Assembly (NCBI GenBank): GCA_016709445.1
Contig: JADJMV010000007.1
Coordinates: forward strand, 186,001-250,000
DNA length: 64,000 nt
Source of the DNA: Phycisphaerales bacterium
GTDB lineage: Bacteria; Planctomycetota; Phycisphaerae; Phycisphaerales; UBA1924
Reading direction: 5' to 3'
Position numbers and translations under genes: made by a program. Shown here piece after piece: positions 1-11,400 of this stretch. Below the pieces are notes generated by a model, which worked only from the letters and a program-made list of their open reading frames with translations, made no database searches and was not told where the DNA came from. Every line of letters begins with the position of its first letter. Position 1 is the first letter of the stretch.

Positions 1-2717
<2,717 letters not shown>

Positions 2718-2796
2718 GCTTCCCTCCGTCCGGCCGGATGCTAGCACCGGACCTCGAGGTTTGGGATTCTGTCAGGGTATCGGATCCCACCCTTGC

Positions 2797-2970
2797 TCAG
2801 GGCCCCTGAGCCGGGGGCGGCCTGTTCGGACCCCCGGCCGTCTGGGCCGGGGCAAAGAACTGCCGCATAAAGAGCATCGCCCCCACCAGCACGCATCCGA
2901 TCGCCACGCCGACGAGGTACATCCCGAACCGGTTGGCGACCTTGGACCCAGGCGGGCGAGGAGCAGTCAT
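2797..2970 (-). CDS. Small single-pass membrane protein, 57 aa, unknown function
   Basis: A short frame upstream of uvrA on the same strand. It encodes a basic N-terminus (MTAPRPPGSKVANRF), one hydrophobic segment (residues about 16-36, LVGVAIGCVLVGAMLF), and a Pro/Gly/Gln-rich tail. There is no obvious Shine-Dalgarno; instead TAGAGT (plus 2977-2982) sits 6 nt before the ATG, as at several other genes here. No family recognised. The clean hydrophobic segment and start context argue for a real gene, but it is short and could be chance. Confidence 0.55.
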   Translation of the reverse strand: MTAPRPPGSKVANRFGMYLVGVAIGCVLVGAMLFMRQFFAPAQTAGGPNRPPPAQGP

Positions 2971-3038
2971 GCGCGGACTCTACGCCAGGAGAGAAATCCC
3001 GAGCCGCAACGTCCCAGCAAGTTAGTGTATGCTAGTCA

Positions 3039-3474
3039 GTGCCAATTATGGATCCACCAATGCCGAAGGCTTGCCCTAATCCGCACCCCGACGAGACGCG
3101 ACCCCGACCAGTGCGCGGATCCCTGCCGGGCCGCCTCTGGCTCAGCGCGGCACTCCTGTGGGCCGCCGCCTGGAGCGCGTTCGCCGGACTGGCTTCGAGC
3201 GGCGAAGACTGGCGAGGACGGACTCTCGCCGCCGCATTCAGCCTGGCCGCGATCGGTCCGGTGGTGCTCGCGTGGAAGCGTCCCCGGCTCGGAGGCCTGG
3301 TGATGCTCATGCTCGGGTGCGCCGCGTCCCAGACGTTTCATTCCCGTGCCGCGATGCTTGGGCTCGCGATCCCGGCGATGCTCTTTGGCCTGGGATTCCT
3401 GCTCGGCGGCGTGCTGCGCGCGAGGCGACGACGCTCTCGCCGGCAGGGCGACCGGCGGGGGCGCGGGCGACTAG
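3039..3474 (+). CDS. Hypothetical small membrane protein
   Basis: The frame from the GTG at 3039 (ATGs at 3048 and 3060) encodes a Pro-rich N-terminus and then three or four hydrophobic segments (LWLSAALLWAAAWSAFAGL, AAAFSLAAIGPVVLAW, LGGLVMLMLGCAA, LGLAIPAMLFGLGFLLGG), followed by an Arg-rich tail. As read, the frame continues antisense through gcvH to 3980, which is improbable. A one-base shift in the GC-rich stretch just before 3470 would give a stop at 3472-3474, abutting the convergent gcvH stop. Function unknown; coding status moderate. Confidence 0.4.
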
Positions 3475-3857
3475 GCGTTGCGGGCGTCGTACGCCGCGGC
3501 GTCGACGCACTTGGCGAGCCCCTCAAGATCGCTCGCGCGGATCTTGACGAGCCAGCCGGCCTCGTAGGGATCCGAATTCAGCAGGCTGGGGTCTTCTGTG
3601 CCAGCCGGATTGACCTCGATGATCTCGCCCGCGACGGCGGCGTAGACATCGCTGGTGGTCTTCACGCTTTCGACCTCTCCAATGGGATCCCCGGCCTGAA
3701 ACCGGTACCCCGCCTTCTTCATCTCGACGTAGGTGACGTCGGTGAGTTGGTCAACGGCGAACTGCGTCAGGCCGAGGGTGACGATATCGCCCTCGACTTT
3801 GTGCCATTCGTGGGACTCGGCATATACGCGGTCGGTTGGGCTGGCCATGTCGGGCAT
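3471..3857 (-). CDS. gcvH: Glycine cleavage system H protein
   Basis: Lipoyl carrier of the glycine cleavage complex, shuttling the aminomethyl group between P, T and L proteins. The 128-residue length is standard. The lipoylation-site context ESVKTTSD is present, as is the family start pattern RVYAESHEWHKVEGD. Two in-frame ATGs (3857 and 3848) are possible; GAGG lies about 9 nt before the 3848 ATG. No P, T or L genes are nearby, so it appears as a solitary gcvH, which can also serve lipoate metabolism. Confidence 0.95.
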   Translation of the reverse strand: MPDMASPTDRVYAESHEWHKVEGDIVTLGLTQFAVDQLTDVTYVEMKKAGYRFQAGDPIGEVESVKTTSDVYAAVAGEIIEVNPAGTEDPSLLNSDPYEAGWLVKIRASDLEGLAKCVDAAAYDARNA

Positions 3858-3953
3858 CCTCTCGTGCTCGGCGGGCGGGCGCCCGGGAGAGGCTGCATGC
3901 TAGGCGGTTTCGGCCGGGGTGCAACCCGCCCCGACCGATCGCGGAATTCTCAC

Positions 3954-3983
3954 TTGACGCGGGCCCTTGACTTCGAGTAGCTT
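3954..3983 (+). promoter_or_regulatory. Candidate promoter TTGACG-N18-TAGCTT
   Basis: A -35-like TTGACG (3954-3959) and a weak -10-like TAGCTT (3978-3983) with an 18-nt spacer lie just upstream of two hairpins (3991-4010 and 4024-4058). A transcript starting near 3990 would be short and end at the terminator. The -10 match is poor, so this is a candidate only. Confidence 0.3.
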
Positions 3984-3987
3984 GCCC

Positions 3988-4058
3988 CCCGCCGGGATTC
4001 AAACCCCGGCTTTCTCCCCTCCGGACGGTCGGCGCCTCGTGCGTCGACCGTCTTTTTT
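3988..4058 (+). ncRNA. Candidate small RNA or leader (two hairpins)
   Basis: Between gcvH and the gene at 4137 lies a stretch with no credible ORF. It has a first hairpin, GCCGGG (3991-3996) pairing with CCCGGC (4005-4010), and then a strong terminator hairpin. A roughly 70-nt RNA with a 3' intrinsic terminator would fit. It could also be an attenuated leader of the downstream gene, whose start is 79 nt after the T run. No known RNA family recognised. Confidence 0.35.
4024..4058 (+). terminator. Intrinsic terminator
   Basis: GACGGTCGGCGC (4024-4035) pairs with GCGTCGACCGTC (4041-4052) as a 12-bp stem with one G-T wobble. The loop is CTCGT and six T follow. No plus-strand protein gene ends immediately upstream, hence the small-RNA interpretation. 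Confidence 0.8.
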
Positions 4059-4136
4059 GTTCCCCACCGCGACGCCGGTGCGGGACGCCCGAGGACGGTA
4101 CAGTCTCCCTTCTCACCCAATGGGGAACGCCGCCCG

Positions 4137-4988
4137 ATGCTCTTGACCTTGATGCTCACCCCGTCCACACCGATCCCGGCACTCAAGCGGGGCAAGCTCG
4201 AGGCGATACCCGCCATCGTGCGAGACGAATTCGGCCTCAGCGGCCTGAACGTCTCCTCGGCCCTCCTCAAGGGCGCCGATCGGGCGGCCCTCGCCTCATT
4301 CCGCGACGCGGCGGACCGCGCCGGCTGTGCATGTCTGGTGCTCGTCGAGCCGGCGCTCCCGCTGGCCTCCTCACGCAAAGCGCAAGCGCAGTCCGCCATC
4401 GATCGCAGCCTGAGGCTGGTCGAGGCCGCCGGCGTTCTCGGCTGCAACTCGCTGGCCATGGGCGTGGACGGCGATACAAGCGACGAGGCGTTCGAGCGGG
4501 CGGTGGACGCGCTCCGCGAGGTGGCGGCGGCGGCGGAGAAGCGAGAACTCAACGTCCTGATCTCCCCGGGCAAGGGGCTCACGGCCGAGGCCGAACGCGT
4601 CACGGAACTCATCAAGCGCGTCGGCGGGTTCCGCGTTGGGACCTATCCGGACTTCGAGGTCGCCTCAAAGGTCGCGGATCCCGTGGCCTACCTGCGCCGA
4701 TTGGTGCCCTACGCCTGGGCGGTCTCGGCGGCGACGCGCGAGTTCGTCGATCTCGGCGAGGAGGCGCTGGAGGCGGAGCCGGAGGAGGGGGGCGACGACG
4801 ATCTGGCCGAGTTGCTCGCCGCCCCGCAGCACGTGACCTACGACCTGGACGCGCTGGTCGAGGCCGTGGCCTCCGTGGGCTACGACGGCACATTGGCTGT
4901 CGACTACCGAGGAGATGCTGGTACACTGGGCATCAGACAGAGCTGCGAGGCCCTGGAATCGGCCCTCGCCCGTGTAGCCGGAGGCTGA
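4137..4988 (+). CDS. Sugar phosphate isomerase/epimerase-like TIM-barrel protein
   Basis: A 283-residue protein resembling the xylose isomerase-like TIM barrel (AP endonuclease 2) superfamily. It has an N-terminal LMLTPSTPIPALKRGKLE strand region, a central GCNSLAMGV strand and a C-terminal GYDGTLAVDYRGD strand. Such proteins isomerise or epimerise sugars or act in inositol/hexulose metabolism, but the substrate cannot be told. The ATG at 4137 is the natural start. cmk begins 3 nt after its stop, so the two are co-transcribed. A plausible -10 TACAGT lies about 35 nt upstream of the start. Confidence 0.65.
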   Translation: MLLTLMLTPSTPIPALKRGKLEAIPAIVRDEFGLSGLNVSSALLKGADRAALASFRDAADRAGCACLVLVEPALPLASSRKAQAQSAIDRSLRLVEAAGVLGCNSLAMGVDGDTSDEAFERAVDALREVAAAAEKRELNVLISPGKGLTAEAERVTELIKRVGGFRVGTYPDFEVASKVADPVAYLRRLVPYAWAVSAATREFVDLGEEALEAEPEEGGDDDLAELLAAPQHVTYDLDALVEAVASVGYDGTLAVDYRGDAGTLGIRQSCEALESALARVAGG

Positions 4989-4991
4989 CCT

Positions 4992-5729
4992 ATGGGGGCT
5001 CAGACCGGGACGATCCTCACCCCGAACCGTCGAGCGTTCAAGGTGCCGCCGGACAGATCCACCATCATCACCATCGACGGACCCGCGGGCACGGGCAAGT
5101 CCTCGGTCGCGCGCGAACTGGCTCGCCGGATCGGACTCGACTTCCTCGACACCGGCGCCATGTACCGCGCCGCGGCCGCGATCGTGCTCGACGAGCACCT
5201 CGATCCGTCCGACATCGAGGCCGTGGTCGCGAGGGTGGCCTCGGCCGACCTCCACTTTGATTGGACGACAGACCCCCCGACGATGCTGGCCTGGGACCGC
5301 CCGATCGATCACCGCCTGCGAGAGGCCGATGTCACCGCGATCGTCTCGCCCATCGCCGGGATCGGGCGGCTCCGCGAGCACCTGGTCCGCAAGCAGAGGA
5401 TTATCGCCGCCCAGCATCCGCGGCTGGTGAGCGAGGGACGCGACCAGGGCTCCGTGGTCTTCCCCGACGCCGACGCGAAGTTCTATCTCGACGCCGATCC
5501 CCGCGTGCGTGCCCTGCGCCGGGCCGAGCAACTCCGCGCCGACGGCCGGGGCGCCGATGAGGCGGCCCTGCTCGCCGAGATCATCGAGCGGGATCGCTCC
5601 GACTCGACCCGGCACGACGGCCCGCTGATCTGCCCGGAGGACGCGGTCGTCATCGATACCTCGCTCCTCACGCGCGATCAGGTGGTCGAGCGCCTGGAGG
5701 GCGAGGTCCGGGCCAGGATCGAGGTCTAG
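4992..5729 (+). CDS. cmk: Cytidylate kinase
   Basis: Phosphorylates CMP/dCMP with ATP in pyrimidine nucleotide supply. The P-loop IDGPAGTGKSSVAREL lies near residue 30, followed by LDTGAMYRAAA, the GRDQGSVVFPDADAKFYLDA segment (the usual GRDIGT motif here reads GRDQGS) and the typical SDSTRHDGP lid region. The 245 residues include about 20 extra N-terminal residues. Three bases separate it from the upstream stop, and plsC follows, an order also common in other bacteria. An ATG start was used. Confidence 0.93.
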   Translation: MGAQTGTILTPNRRAFKVPPDRSTIITIDGPAGTGKSSVARELARRIGLDFLDTGAMYRAAAAIVLDEHLDPSDIEAVVARVASADLHFDWTTDPPTMLAWDRPIDHRLREADVTAIVSPIAGIGRLREHLVRKQRIIAAQHPRLVSEGRDQGSVVFPDADAKFYLDADPRVRALRRAEQLRADGRGADEAALLAEIIERDRSDSTRHDGPLICPEDAVVIDTSLLTRDQVVERLEGEVRARIEV

Positions 5730-5783
5730 CCCGTCCGCGGCCGCGTCGGCCCGGCCGGCAGGCGTCGCCCCGACCGCTTTTCC

Positions 5784-5789
5784 TACACT
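5784..5789 (+). promoter_or_regulatory. -10-like TACACT immediately upstream of plsC start
   Basis: TACACT lies 7 nt before the ATG with no Shine-Dalgarno in between, consistent with a leaderless transcript. It is one of ten similar arrangements in this window. Confidence 0.45.
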
Positions 5790-5796
5790 CCGCCCC

Positions 5797-6356
5797 ATGC
5801 TCGACGGCCTCCGACGCAAGCACCCCGGCTCTTCCATCCCGCACATGGTCCTCTGGCGCTCCGCCCAGTGGTGCTGCTCTGTCGTCCTCGGCCTGGTCTA
5901 TCGCCTCAGCGTCGAGAACGCCCGCAGTGTCCCGGCCGAAGGCCCGGCCCTCATCGCCGCCAACCACCAGTCGTTCCTCGACCCCCCGGCGATCGGCTGC
6001 CGCGTGACCCAGCGTCACCTGGACTTTGTCGCGAGGTCCGGCCTGTTCGAGAACCCGAGGTTTGGCCGGTTCATCGACCTGCTGAACTCGATCCCGGTGG
6101 CCGAGGAGGGCGCCGACACGGCGGCGATCAAGGAGATCCTGCGCCGGCTCGAGAAGGGGCGGTGCGTCATGATTTTCCCGGAGGGCTCGCGCTCCGGCGC
6201 CGTCGCCCGCGCCTGCTTGGGGCGCCGAAGATCCGGGTGCTCTATGGCGAGCCCATCCCCTACGACGAACTGATGCAGGACGGGGCCGAGGCAGCGCTGG
6301 CCCGGATCGAGCGGGAGGTCCGAGGGCTCCACGAGAGACTGAAGTCGCGTTCCTAA
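5797..6356 (+). pseudogene. plsC: 1-acyl-sn-glycerol-3-phosphate acyltransferase (PlsC family), internally deleted and frameshifted
   Basis: A lysophosphatidate acyltransferase of membrane phospholipid synthesis. Block I NHQSFLD and block III FPEGSRS are present in the first frame. The C-terminal part, from GAPKIRVLYGEPIPYDELM to the end at 6356, is in another frame. Between FPEGSRS and the GEPI segment about 30-35 residues are missing, including the block IV V-P region. So this is a net deletion of about 100 nt plus a frame change near 6195-6225, not a simple indel. It starts with an ATG 7 nt after TACACT and has no Shine-Dalgarno. Confidence 0.8.
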
Positions 6357-6440
6357 GGACGCCGGTGCTCATCGCCGCGACCCCGTGTCGGCCTCGGGCG
6401 GTGGAGAGGTCAAGCCGGTGGATCCTCCCTACCCTCCGCG

Positions 6441-7223
6441 GTGATCGATACGCATTGCCACCTGACCTTCCCCGACTTTGCTGACCGCATCGACGAGACG
6501 TTGGCGCACGCCGCGTCGCTGGGAGTGGACGGCTGCATCACCATCTCGACGACGGTGCCGGATGCGTTGGCGGCGCTGACGGTCGCCGAGCAGCACGAAC
6601 GGGTGTGGTGCAGCGCCGGCGTCCATCCGCTCTATGCCGACCAGGGGCCCCACGACTGGGGCCAACTCCGGCGTCTCGCCGGGGCGCCCAAGTGCGTGGC
6701 GTGGGGCGAACTCGGTCTGGACAACCACTACCGCGAGCCGGCACGAACGGTCCAGGACCGGGTGCTCGAGGAGCAACTCGCCGCCATCGAGGAGGCGCAT
6801 CGGGCCTGGGGAAGAGCGCTCCCGGTCATCCTGCACTGCCGCGAAGCCTTCGAGGAACTGATCCCCCGACTCCGAGCCTCCACACTCGATCCCGCTCGCT
6901 TTGTCTTTCATTGCTTCACCGGGAACCAGGCCGAGGCCCGACTGTGCCTCGATTTCGGCGCGATGATCTCCTTTACCGGCGTCGTGACCTACCAGAACGC
7001 CCCCGAAGTGCGGGAGGCCGCCCGGGTCGTCCCAGCAGACCGCATCATGGTCGAAACGGACGCCCCCTTCCTCAGTCCCGTGCCGATGCGGGGCAAGCGC
7101 CCCTGCATGCCCGGCTACGCCCGCCACACGGCGGAGGCACTCGCGGGCCTGCGCGGGCAGCCATGGGACGAGTTCCACGCCGCGATCAACGCCAACTCGG
7201 CCCGATTCTTCGGCGTCTCCTGA
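6441..7223 (+). CDS. tatD: TatD family metal-dependent hydrolase/DNase
   Basis: A TIM-barrel metal-dependent deoxyribonuclease family (TatD/YcfH). The metal-ligand motifs are visible: IDTHCHL at the N-terminus, GELGLDNHY, the HC pair in ILHCREAF, VFHCFTGN and the C-terminal METDAPFLSP. The 260 residues are the usual length. It starts at the GTG at 6441, with TACCCT (6430-6435) 5 nt upstream and no Shine-Dalgarno. Exact substrate in the cell unknown; family assignment is firm. Confidence 0.92.
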   Translation: MIDTHCHLTFPDFADRIDETLAHAASLGVDGCITISTTVPDALAALTVAEQHERVWCSAGVHPLYADQGPHDWGQLRRLAGAPKCVAWGELGLDNHYREPARTVQDRVLEEQLAAIEEAHRAWGRALPVILHCREAFEELIPRLRASTLDPARFVFHCFTGNQAEARLCLDFGAMISFTGVVTYQNAPEVREAARVVPADRIMVETDAPFLSPVPMRGKRPCMPGYARHTAEALAGLRGQPWDEFHAAINANSARFFGVS

Positions 7224-7318
7224 GGCCCCCCGCAGCGGAATTCAATGCTCGGAGGGAACCGCCCACCCCCGGCGCGACTTCTCCTCTCCGGCGGCCGCCC
7301 GCCCGGAGTCCTTCCCCG

Positions 7319-7903
7319 ATGATTGAATGCCAATCCGCAGCCCTGCCCCTCCACGCGGCCGCCCTCGAGGCCACGGACACCGAGGCCGAAGCGATCGCCC
7401 GGGCTCGAAGGGATCGCGCGGCCTTCGGTCACCTCTACCAGGCCCACTACCGCGCTGTCGCGGGGTGCATCTACCGCCGCGTCGGCGATGTCCATGTCGC
7501 CGAGGATCTCGCCGCGGATGTCTTCATCGCCGCCTTCAGGGGGCTTCACCGGTACCGCGACCGCGGCACGCCGTTCCGGTATTGGCTCCTCCGAATCGCG
7601 ACCAACCGGGTGCACCGGTGGGCCCGGAGCCAGAGGCGAGTGGCCGCCACGGAGCGGGCGGCGGTACCCGCCGACCCGGCGCCGCGCGGCGCCGCCGAGG
7701 CCGAGGAGGTCCGCGCGGCGGTCGCCCGGCTGACGCCGCGCCACCAGGCCGTGGTCAGCCTGCACTACTTCGAGCAGATGAGCATCGAGCAGGTTGCCAA
7801 GGTGCTCGCCTGCTCTCCAGGCACCGTCAAGTCGCGTCTGGCCCGGGCAAGGGCCGCGCTCAGGCCGCACCTCGAACCGCATTCCCAGCAAGGAGACTCA
7901 TGA
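7319..7903 (+). CDS. ECF-type RNA polymerase sigma factor
   Basis: A 194-residue sigma-70 family protein. Region 2 runs from FGHLYQAHYRAVAGCIYRR to RYWLLRIATNRVHRWAR; region 4 has LTPRHQAVVSLHYFEQMS and the helix-turn-helix ACSPGTVKSRLARARAAL. It lacks regions 1.1 and 3, as expected for ECF factors. The ATG at 7319 follows a Pro-rich non-coding stretch after tatD. Its stop overlaps the next gene, which encodes a membrane protein that may be its partner. Confidence 0.9.
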   Translation: MIECQSAALPLHAAALEATDTEAEAIARARRDRAAFGHLYQAHYRAVAGCIYRRVGDVHVAEDLAADVFIAAFRGLHRYRDRGTPFRYWLLRIATNRVHRWARSQRRVAATERAAVPADPAPRGAAEAEEVRAAVARLTPRHQAVVSLHYFEQMSIEQVAKVLACSPGTVKSRLARARAALRPHLEPHSQQGDS

Positions 7904-8370
7904 TGCACGACACACCCGAAAGCAGGCGTCAGTTCGAACGATCGCTCCACGCCGTTGCCAGCCACGACTGGCCCGGCTCCGGGGCCAACGCGAGGGTGGA
8001 TGCGTTCCTCTCCCGGAGTTCGCCCGCCCCCAGCCGCTCGAGACCGGGGCTCCCGCTCTGGATTGGGATCGGCACACTCGCCCTGGCCGGCGCGGGCTAC
8101 GCCGGGACACGCATCTACGAGCACTACACGCTCCGCCTTACGGTCAACGGCACCACGACCGAGCACCAGGTCGAGATCGGCGACGACGGCACCGGGACTC
8201 TGGTGATGCCACTCAACGGCGGCGACCAGGCGACGTTCGTCGTCGGGCCCGACAACGCGGGACCCGACGGGAGCATCCAGGTCGAACTGCGGCTCGACAG
8301 CACGGGCCAAGGCGACGGCTCGCCGACGGAGATCCAAATCGACGGATCGCTGGTCACTCGCGGCAACTGA
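7900..8370 (+). CDS. Putative membrane partner of the ECF sigma factor (anti-sigma-like), unknown family
   Basis: A 156-residue protein with a cytoplasmic N-terminus of about 50 residues, one membrane segment (LPLWIGIGTLALAGAGYAG) and an acidic, Gly/Thr-rich extracytoplasmic domain. The first ATG (7900) overlaps the sigma stop as ATGA; a second ATG follows at 7903, with AAGGAGA upstream. The topology (short cytoplasmic domain, one membrane span, sensor domain) and the translational overlap fit a regulator of the upstream sigma factor. No zinc-binding HxxxCxxC motif of classic anti-sigma domains is visible, so the role is inferred from position. Confidence 0.6.
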   Translation: MMHDTPESRRQFERSLHAVASHDWPGSGANARVDAFLSRSSPAPSRSRPGLPLWIGIGTLALAGAGYAGTRIYEHYTLRLTVNGTTTEHQVEIGDDGTGTLVMPLNGGDQATFVVGPDNAGPDGSIQVELRLDSTGQGDGSPTEIQIDGSLVTRGN

Positions 8371-8430
8371 CGCCGCGCGATCCGGCCATCCTCCGGCCAT
8401 ACCTCAGGGACGCACCAGGCGGCCGCGGGC

Positions 8431-11400
8431 TCAGTTCGAGTCCGCGGTCTGCTCTTCTCGTAGCGCGGCGAGCGCCTTCCGCAGAGAGGGTTTGGCGGGC
8501 TTGGCGCCCGCGGGAGGGGTCTCGGTGGGTTGGCGGCCCTCCGGAGCCGGGTCCGCCTCCTCGTCGAGCGGGGGGGGCGGGACCGGGGCCGGGGTTCGCT
8601 CGACCTTCTCGAGCTTGACAGCAACCCTGGTCGAGACGCCGCGCTCCTGCTGGGTGATGCCGTACAGGCGGTCCATGGCCTGCATGGTCCGCTTGTTGTG
8701 CGTGATGACGATGAAGTGCGAGCTGTCGGTGAACTGGCGGACCACGTCGACGTAGCGCCCGACGTTCGCCTCGTCGAGGGCCGCGTCCACCTCGTCGAGG
8801 ACGCAGAAGCAGCTCGGCTTGCTCCGGAAGATCGAGAGCAGCAGGGCCACGGCGGTCAGCGTCTTCTCGCCGCCGGAGAGCTGGCTGATCGAGCGGGGCT
8901 CCTTGCCCGGGGGCTTGGCGATGATCTCGATGCCCGACTCGAGCAGATCGACCTCGTCGGTCTCGACGCGTTCCGGGCCGTTGGGGCCCTCGATCGTCTT
9001 GACCAGCGGCATGAGCCTCGCCTCCGCGCGTCCCCCGCCGAAGAGCCGACGGAACATGCCCTGCGAGCCGCCGAACTCGGCCTGGATCCGGGCGAACGCC
9101 TCGCCAAACCGCTCGCGGCAGACGTGGTTGAGCCGCTCGATCAGGGCGGTGAGCTGCACCCTCGCGGTATCGATATCGGCCACCTGACGGATCAACTCCT
9201 CGTTCCGGCCCGCCAGCGTCTGCTCCTCCTCGATCGAGTCCAGGTTGACGTTGCCCAGCTTCTTGATCTCGGCGCGGAGCACATCGATGGCGCCCGCGGC
9301 CTCGTCGACGTCGATCCGGACCACGCGCACGCCGTCCGACTCGTCCGTGACCATCCCCCGATATTCGTCGTAAAGCCCCGAGAGATCGAGGCGGAGATCC
9401 TCGCTGGTGCGATCCTCGAGCCCCTCACGCTTGACCTCGTTCTCCCGTCTCGCGACCTCCAGGCTGTGCCAATCCCGCTCGACATGCTGGGCGTGCGCCC
9501 GGGCCGCGAGCACCCGCTCGCCGAGCTCGAGAACCAACTGCTCGCGATTCGCGAGGTCGGCCTGCACCGATTCAAGCTCCGAGGCGAGGCGCTGCGCGTC
9601 CTCTCTCCCCGCGGCCGCCTGGCTGGTCGCCTCGGCGATCTCCGCCTCGTACTCCTCCGTCCGGCCGGCCGAGCGTTCGATCTGGTGCGACAGGTCCCGA
9701 CGCTGGCGATCGACCTCGTCGCGGTCCATCTGCGCCCTGTTCAAGTCGCGGCGTGCCGCGCCCGCCTGCTCGCCCAGGCGCGAGACGTCCACCCTCGCGA
9801 GGCTGAGCCGCTCGGCGAGAGCATCGCGCTGCGCCTGCACCTCCTCGAGGACCTTCTGCGCCTCGAGGGCGAGGGTCTCCTCCTCGGCATGCAATCGCTC
9901 GAGCCGGTCCGCCCGCTCGCGGAGCTGGGCCCGATCGGCCTCGATCTTGGCGATCCGCTGCGCGGTTTGGTCGATCTCGCCGGAGACGGTCCGCTGCTCC
10001 CGGGCCAGGCGGTCGTGCTCCGCCGCCAACCGGTCGAGCTTCGCCGATTCGCCCGCGAGCAGGCGCTGCGCCGAAGCCTGGGCCTGCCGCGCCGCCGCCA
10101 TGCTCGTGTTCAGCGTCGAGGCGTGGGCGTCGACGCGGGCGAGTTCCGCCCTCGCGACATCGAGCTGCGCCGCCACCACGTGGAGCTCGGCGCCGAGCCG
10201 GGTCAGCTCGCCCCGCTGCTGCAGCACGCCGCCAGACTCGGCCGTCCCGGTCGGGCCCGCGATGATGCGGCCGTCGGACTCGAGCACGGCCCCGTCCCGC
10301 GTGACGAGCCGCCGCCCCGCCAGCGGGCCGTCGGCGAGCAGCAGCGCCGCATCCAGGTCGGGCACGAGGTACGCGTCGCCCAGAAGCCGATCGAGCAGCG
10401 CCTCGACCCGCTCGGGGTTGAGCGTCCCCACGGCATCCGATGCCCGCACCAGGGCCCGCATCGGCGTGACTCGCTGGCCAAACATCGAGATCGTGTCGAG
10501 CACCTGCCGCGCGGGCAACGCACCGATCCGGGAGATCGGGGCGAAGGTCACGCGCCCGGGCAGCGAGGCGATCTCTTCCGGGCTCGGCAGGTCGCTCACG
10601 GTGTCAACCACGAGCGCCTGCAGCGTCGGGCCGAGCGCCGCCTCGACCGCCCCGGCATGCGACTCGTCGGCGTCGATCAGATCCGCCAACGGCGCGATAA
10701 TCCGGTCGAACCCTTCACCGCGTGCGCGGCGGTCGAGCACCGCCCGCACCGCGTCGCCCAGCCCAGCCCGTGCCTCGATCAGCTCCTGCAGGGTCTGCCT
10801 CCGGCTCTCCGTCCGCACCGCCCGCTGCTCCAGCTCGGCGAGAGCCTCCGCGCGCCCACGACGATCGGCCGAGGACTCCTCGATCGATCGCTCGTACGCC
10901 GCCAGCTCGTCCTCCAGCCGGGCGATCTCCTGCTGGCGGGTCCGGGTCTGAGCCGAAAGGGTCTCCCGCTCGGTCTCCTGGGCACGCGCGTCGGACTGGA
11001 GGCCCTCGCGCCGGCCCTCCAGCTTCTCCAACTGCTCGCGAACGCCCTCCAGGCGCCGGTCGTCCCCCTGGATCGAAGCCACCAACCCGGCCCGCTCCCG
11101 ATCGATATTCGTCACCGCGGCCCGCCGCTCGGCCACCGTCGATTGCTGCGCCGCGAGCTGCTCCAGGATCTGCCCCCGCTGCTCGCCCGCCGCGTCGAGC
11201 CGGCGCTGCGCGTCGGTCACCTGCTCCGCCAGAGCCGCAACCTGCTCGGCGAGGTCCTCCGTCGCGACCTCAAGACCGGCCGCGCGCGAGCGGAGTTCTT
11301 CAAGCCTTGTGGCATCCGCTTCGCGCTGGCGCCGCAGATCGGCGATCGAACGCTCGGCCATCTGCCGGCGCTGCTCGGCCCGCTCGGCGCCGTGCTCGGC

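Noticed and set aside
3985..4015. tRNA-like T-arm pattern (CCGGGGTTTGAATCCCGG on the minus strand)
   Set aside because: Loop is 8 nt and no acceptor or anticodon arm can be drawn around it; it fits the small-RNA hairpin instead.
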